Part shown: positions 31,771-35,616 of the stretch, piece by piece | How positions within the stretch are numbered: position 1 is the stretch's first letter | Layout: every line of letters starts with the position of its first letter | Assembly: GCA_030430615.1 (NCBI GenBank) | Contig: JAUIKV010000002.1 | Coordinates: 1-35,616, forward strand | DNA: 35,616 bases | Reading direction: 5' to 3' | DNA from: Bacteroidia bacterium | Lineage (GTDB): Bacteria; Bacteroidota; Bacteroidia; Flavobacteriales; Flavobacteriaceae | The notes under the pieces: generated by a model | Database searches by the model: none | What the model was told of the DNA's origin: nothing | What the model saw: only the letters and a program-made list of their open reading frames with translations | Position numbers and translations under genes: made by a program

Positions 31771-34700
31771 ATGAACAATTACAGGCAAATACACGAAAAG
31801 CTTAGAAAATTCATTCGAAAGTTCTACGTAAATGAGATCATTCGGGGAAGCATCTTATTCCTGTCGCTGGGCCTCATTTATTTTCTCTTCACCTTGTTCA
31901 TCGAACATACGCTTTGGTTGGGAACCCTGGGCCGCACAGTTTTATTTTGGCTCTTTATATTGACAGAGTTCTTTCTTCTTGCTCGCTTTATTGTAATCCC
32001 CGTCTTAAAACTTCTGGGACTTAAAAAGGGCATATCAGATGACGAGGCCTCCCTGATCATTGGAAAACATTTTCATGAGGTAGAGGACAAATTGCTCAAC
32101 ATCATACAGCTGAAGGGGGAGAATGCTTCAACGGACCTTTTAGAGGCAAGCATCGAGCAAAAGGCCGCCGAATTGAAACCGGTACCTTTTCGGAGCGCGG
32201 TCAGGTTTAAGACAAATGTAAAATACCTAAAGTACTTGTCCCTTCCTTTACTGATTGTGCTGGGGATATGGTTTACGGGAAACAAGTCATTTTTCACGGA
32301 GAGCCTGAATAGGGTGGTCCATCACCAAACTGTATTCCTTCCACCCGCTCCTTTTCATTTTGAGATTGTGAATGAGGAACTGAGAACCATTGAAGACGAG
32401 AGCTTCACGCTCCGATTCGTCACAGAAGGAGACATTGCTCCGGAAGTTGTCAGCATTTCCTATTCCGGAGAAAGCTATTACCTCAATCGATCGGATGAAG
32501 GGGAGTGGGAATATACCTTTCAGTATCCGTCCGAAAACCTGGATTTTGTGCTTCAGGGAAACGAGGTGAAGTCGCGCCCTTATACGCTGACGGTGATCAG
32601 GGCCCCAAAGATTACGGACTTCATGATGACATTGGAATATCCGAAATATATCCAGCGTGAGGGAAGTAAAATCAGCAATACGGGAAATGCCGTAGTACCC
32701 GAAGGAACTCTCGTAAAATGGGAAGTTTCTTCGAAGAATGCTGAGGAGTTGAACTTCTGGACCACGGGGCAGAACGGCCAGGATGAGGCTCGTTCTTCTG
32801 AGAAGATGAAAAGAGAAGATGACGGCCCTTTTGTTTTCGAGAAGAACATTACAAGACCCATTCAATATCAGGTGTCGTCATCAAATGCCGAACTGCGAGA
32901 TTTTGAGACTTTGAGTTACCAAATTGAGGTTGTCAGGGACGAGTACCCCAAGATATTCGTGAGATCGGACATCGACAGCACGAGCAGGGGCCCGGTTAAT
33001 TTTGCGGGTCAGCTGACTGATGATTACGGTGTTTCAAGGTTGCAGGTTATCGCTAAGAACATGCAGACGGGCAAGCAGAGCATCGGTAAGATTGAAACTG
33101 GAAGATCAGATTTTGAGGAATTCTTCTATATTTTCCCGCAGGGGATTCTGCTTGATGAAGGAGCCTCCTATGAAGTTTATTTTGAAGTATTTGACAATGA
33201 CGGCATCAACGGATCGAAGCGCACCGTGTCCCAGTCTTTCTTTTACAGGAACCGCTCAGAAGAGGAGCTGGAAAGAGAAATACTTGAGGAACAGGAACAG
33301 GGCATAAAGAGCCTTGAAGGCTCTAAGGATGAAGGAAACGACCTCGAAGAAGAGATGGAAGAACTTTCAGATAAATTGAGGAGTCAGGAGAATTTAGACT
33401 GGAACGATCAAAATGAATTGGACGATTTTCTCGAGCGTCAGAAAAAATACCGGGAAATGATGGAGAAAAATTCCGAGAAGATGCTTGAAAATCTGAAGGA
33501 AATGGATGAAGAGGACAATCCCCTGCTCAATGAGAAAAAAGAGGAGTTGCAAGAGCGTTGGGAGGAGATGAAAGATTTGAGATCCAAACAGGATTTGATC
33601 AGGGAGTTGGAGGAGCTGGCAGATAAGCTTGAAAAGGAAGAGCTTCTTGATAAGCTGGAGAAACTTGAGGAACAAAGCAAACAGGAGAAGCGATCCCTGG
33701 AGCGCATCCTTGAGTTGACAAAACAGTTTTATGTAGAGAAGAAGACGGCCCGTATCATGGAGCAATTGGAAAAGTTATCAGAAGAACAACTCGATTTATC
33801 CACGGAAGAATACAACAACGCAGACAACCAAGATAAATTGAATCAAAAGTTCGATTCTATACAACAGGAATTCAACGAGCTTCGGGAGCAAAATGAAAGC
33901 CTGAAGGAACCCATGTCTATTCCAGACACGGAGGCGGATGAGAAGTTGATTGACATGGAGATGAATCAGGCAAGGGAGGAGTTGGAAAAAAGTGAAAAGC
34001 AAGAAGGTTCAGAGCAGAAGGAATCTTCCAAAAGCGCCAAAGAAAAGCAAAGGTCAGCTTCGAGAAGGATGAAGGAGCTGAGCAATCAGATGCAATCGGG
34101 AATGATGGCCATGGAGATGCAGGCGATTGAAGAAAACATCGAGGATTTGAAACTCATTCTCAAAAATCTTGTGACCTTTTCGGAGGATCAGGAGGATTTG
34201 ATGGTGAACCTGGAAGAGGTATCAGACAGAAATGCAGACTTTCCAGCACTTCTCAAGGAGCAGATCAAACTGAAAGAGCATTTCGAACACATAGATGATT
34301 CGCTTTACACTTTGTCTCTTCGGCTGGTGCAACTCACATCGGAGATCGAAAAGGATTTGACAAATGCCCACTATAATCTGAATCGTTCTCTTGAGAACAT
34401 GTCTGAAAACAGAATACAGCAAGGGCGGGGAAATCAACAGTACACCATGACAGCGGCGAACAATCTTGCCGACATGTTGAGCGGGATGCTTGAATCCCTT
34501 CAGAATCAGCAACAGATGGGTTCGGGTCAGGGGAGTGGCAAGGAGCAAATGAGTTTGCCAGACATCATAAAGCAGCAGCAGGGAATGATGGAGAAAATGG
34601 AGCAGGGCATGGAAAAACAGGGGAAAGAAGGAAAGCAAGGGCAGGAAGAGATGAGCGGGGAACAGTTTCAATTGTTCCAGGAGCAGCAGATGCTTCGCGA

Positions 34701-35070
34701 AAAGTTGAAGGAACTTTTAGACCAGCAGGGGTCAGGAGGCAAGGAAGGAAAGCAGGCTCTAGACGCGATGGAAGAGCTGGAGAGAATGCTCTTGGAAAAG
34801 GGATTTACCAAGGAAACACTGGAGCGGATGCAAAAGCTGGAATATGAATTGTTGGAATTGGAGAATGCCAGCTTGAAAAAGAAAAAGGACAATAAGCGTG
34901 AAGCAACAACGAATTTTAAAGAGTTCGATCCCGGGAAGCAGCAGGAGATTCTTTGGAAGAAACTGAAAGGAGAAGAAAAGGAGCTTTTGCGAAGAGAGAA
35001 TATCCGCATGCAACCGGATTATCAGAAGAAAGTGAAGAATTATTTTGATGTCAAATCTGATTCTATTTAA
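31771..35070 (+). CDS. DUF4175 large coiled-coil membrane protein
   Basis: A 1099-residue protein. Two membrane helices lie near the N-terminus (about 24-44 and 52-76) and a third at about 150-168 (YLKYLSLPLLIVLGIWF). A beta-rich, probably periplasmic region spans about 185-495. From about 500 to 1060 there is an extremely charged Glu/Lys/Gln-rich helical region, probably coiled coil, with Gln/Gly-rich low complexity near 910-975. This layout matches the Bacteroidota DUF4175 family, sometimes labelled ATPase although no Walker motif is visible. The function is unknown. It is followed 18 nt later by ybeY. Confidence 0.88.
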   Translation: MNNYRQIHEKLRKFIRKFYVNEIIRGSILFLSLGLIYFLFTLFIEHTLWLGTLGRTVLFWLFILTEFFLLARFIVIPVLKLLGLKKGISDDEASLIIGKHFHEVEDKLLNIIQLKGENASTDLLEASIEQKAAELKPVPFRSAVRFKTNVKYLKYLSLPLLIVLGIWFTGNKSFFTESLNRVVHHQTVFLPPAPFHFEIVNEELRTIEDESFTLRFVTEGDIAPEVVSISYSGESYYLNRSDEGEWEYTFQYPSENLDFVLQGNEVKSRPYTLTVIRAPKITDFMMTLEYPKYIQREGSKISNTGNAVVPEGTLVKWEVSSKNAEELNFWTTGQNGQDEARSSEKMKREDDGPFVFEKNITRPIQYQVSSSNAELRDFETLSYQIEVVRDEYPKIFVRSDIDSTSRGPVNFAGQLTDDYGVSRLQVIAKNMQTGKQSIGKIETGRSDFEEFFYIFPQGILLDEGASYEVYFEVFDNDGINGSKRTVSQSFFYRNRSEEELEREILEEQEQGIKSLEGSKDEGNDLEEEMEELSDKLRSQENLDWNDQNELDDFLERQKKYREMMEKNSEKMLENLKEMDEEDNPLLNEKKEELQERWEEMKDLRSKQDLIRELEELADKLEKEELLDKLEKLEEQSKQEKRSLERILELTKQFYVEKKTARIMEQLEKLSEEQLDLSTEEYNNADNQDKLNQKFDSIQQEFNELREQNESLKEPMSIPDTEADEKLIDMEMNQAREELEKSEKQEGSEQKESSKSAKEKQRSASRRMKELSNQMQSGMMAMEMQAIEENIEDLKLILKNLVTFSEDQEDLMVNLEEVSDRNADFPALLKEQIKLKEHFEHIDDSLYTLSLRLVQLTSEIEKDLTNAHYNLNRSLENMSENRIQQGRGNQQYTMTAANNLADMLSGMLESLQNQQQMGSGQGSGKEQMSLPDIIKQQQGMMEKMEQGMEKQGKEGKQGQEEMSGEQFQLFQEQQMLREKLKELLDQQGSGGKEGKQALDAMEELERMLLEKGFTKETLERMQKLEYELLELENASLKKKKDNKREATTNFKEFDPGKQQEILWKKLKGEEKELLRRENIRMQPDYQKKVKNYFDVKSDSI

Positions 35071-35088
35071 GCACTTAAAAGCACCCAT

Positions 35089-35502
35089 ATGATTGATTTC
35101 AATTACCTGGATAAGTTTCAACTATCTAATGAGCAGGAAGTTAGGGGTTGGTTAGCGTTTGTTTTGGACGAAGAAGACAGGGAGCTCGGTGAAGTGAGCT
35201 ACATCTTTTGCGATGATGATTATCTTTACGACATTAATGTTAAATACTTGAAGCACAACACTTTGACAGACATAATAAGTTTTGATTACAGCCTTGGGAA
35301 AGTGGTGTCAGGTGACATATATATTTCCGTGGAACGTGTAGAAGAGAATGCAAGGGATCGAGAAATTGAGTTTGCCGACGAATTGCACAGGATCATGGTT
35401 CATGGATTGCTGCACTACATAGGTTACAAGGACAAGACGGAAGCTCAAAGGAAGACGATGAGAAAGAAAGAGGATTATTATTTATCTTTGCGAACTTTTT
35501 AG
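35089..35502 (+). CDS. ybeY: Endoribonuclease YbeY (16S rRNA maturation / quality control)
   Basis: Metal-dependent endoribonuclease needed for 16S rRNA 3'-end processing and 70S quality control; 137 residues. The conserved TDIISFDYS segment (about 63-71) and GDIYISVERVEENA lead to the metal motif HGLLHYIGYKDKT (about 104-116). In the classical motif H-x3-H-x5-H the third ligand is His; here that position is Asp (YKD), as is usual in Bacteroidota YbeY. It lies between the DUF4175 gene and mnmG. Confidence 0.94.
   Translation: MIDFNYLDKFQLSNEQEVRGWLAFVLDEEDRELGEVSYIFCDDDYLYDINVKYLKHNTLTDIISFDYSLGKVVSGDIYISVERVEENARDREIEFADELHRIMVHGLLHYIGYKDKTEAQRKTMRKKEDYYLSLRTF
35483..35490 (+). promoter_or_regulatory. 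-7 element for mnmG
   Basis: TATCTTTG, full TAnnTTTG match, inside the last codons of ybeY and 42 nt before the mnmG start. If used, the parS site falls in the mnmG untranslated leader. Confidence 0.45.
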
Positions 35503-35508
35503 AATTAA

Positions 35509-35524
35509 TGTTTCACGTGAAACA
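35509..35524. other. parS chromosome partition site (ParB-binding centromere)
   Basis: TGTTTCACGTGAAACA is a perfect 16-bp palindrome and an exact match to the bacterial parS consensus TGTTNCACGTGAAACA, which ParB binds and spreads from during chromosome segregation. It occupies the 30-nt gap between ybeY and mnmG. parS sites normally cluster near the replication origin, and mnmG (gidA) is origin-linked in many bacteria. No second full copy is seen in the window. Confidence 0.93.
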
Positions 35525-35532
35525 ATCGGGCA

Positions 35533-35616
35533 ATGAATGTATTTGAAATGACATATGATGTAATCGTGGTTGGAGGTGGCCATGCCGGCAGCGAAGCGGC
35601 AGCCGCTGCAGCTAAC
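35533..35616 (+). CDS. mnmG: tRNA uridine-5-carboxymethylaminomethyl modification enzyme MnmG (5' end only)
   Basis: The first 28 codons are in the window. After MNVFEM, the sequence TYDVIVVGGGHAGSEAAAAA is the FAD-binding Rossmann start of MnmG/GidA, which with MnmE modifies the wobble uridine of several tRNAs. The second ATG (35548, MTYDVIV) is an alternative start. The gene continues beyond the window. It begins 8 nt after the parS site. Confidence 0.93.
   Translation, partial: MNVFEMTYDVIVVGGGHAGSEAAAAAAN

Noticed and set aside
32287-32865. Open frame of about 190 codons on the minus strand
   Set aside because: Antisense shadow of the DUF4175 gene with low-quality composition; other long minus-strand frames at 33394-35121 mirror its Glu/Lys-rich repeats.

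Overview
The window looks like a chromosomal segment of a Bacteroidota bacterium, most likely of the order Flavobacteriales. Evidence: a single-anchor succinate dehydrogenase (SdhC-SdhA-SdhB), families that are essentially restricted to this phylum (DUF4296 lipoprotein, DUF4271 membrane protein, DUF4175 coiled-coil protein, GIN/DUF2807 protein), the Bacteroidota-type promoter -7 element TAnnTTTG in front of many genes, and little sign of Shine-Dalgarno sequences. Most genes are housekeeping and tightly packed. I see no tRNA, rRNA, CRISPR array or insertion sequence.

Layout. 1-5224 (minus): a five-gene run sdhC-sdhA-sdhB, then a methionine-type aminotransferase and an omega-amidase (cut by the window edge). 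5347-8298 (plus): ECF sigma factor with a small soluble zinc-motif anti-sigma candidate, cardiolipin synthase, O-methyltransferase. 8381-12425 (plus): a compact peptide-export locus made of a short HlyD-like adaptor, a C39 peptidase-ABC exporter, an HTH protein, three small genes encoding double-glycine-leader peptides (all exactly 58 residues) and a two-helix membrane protein, closed by a strong terminator. Only the exporter-sized genes of this locus would be found by routine gene calling. 12526-20674: tyrS, an SDR/epimerase, DUF4296 lipoprotein, dihydroorotase, polyprenol-phosphate mannosyltransferase, GT39 glycosyltransferase, DUF4271, HemD. 20716-23715 (minus): recA, then rpiB-CDF transporter-elaA. 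23716-24543: an AT-rich stretch with a perfect DnaA box and a 54-residue ORF. 24544-31391: RNase R, GIN-domain protein, tatA, SPFH protein, a small membrane-anchored protein, gltX, SGNH hydrolase. 31399-31689: the decayed remnant of an outer-membrane barrel gene. 31771-35616: DUF4175 protein, ybeY, a perfect parS centromere site, and the first codons of mnmG.

How they work together. The sdh genes encode a menaquinone-type complex II. The aminotransferase/omega-amidase pair fits the glutamine-transaminase/omega-amidase route of methionine salvage. The peptide locus has everything needed to make, cleave and export three small cysteine-free peptides, and a candidate self-protection protein. It is the most interesting system here. 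The parS site next to mnmG, with a DnaA-box-containing AT-rich gap about 11.5 kb away, suggests that the window lies near the chromosomal replication origin.
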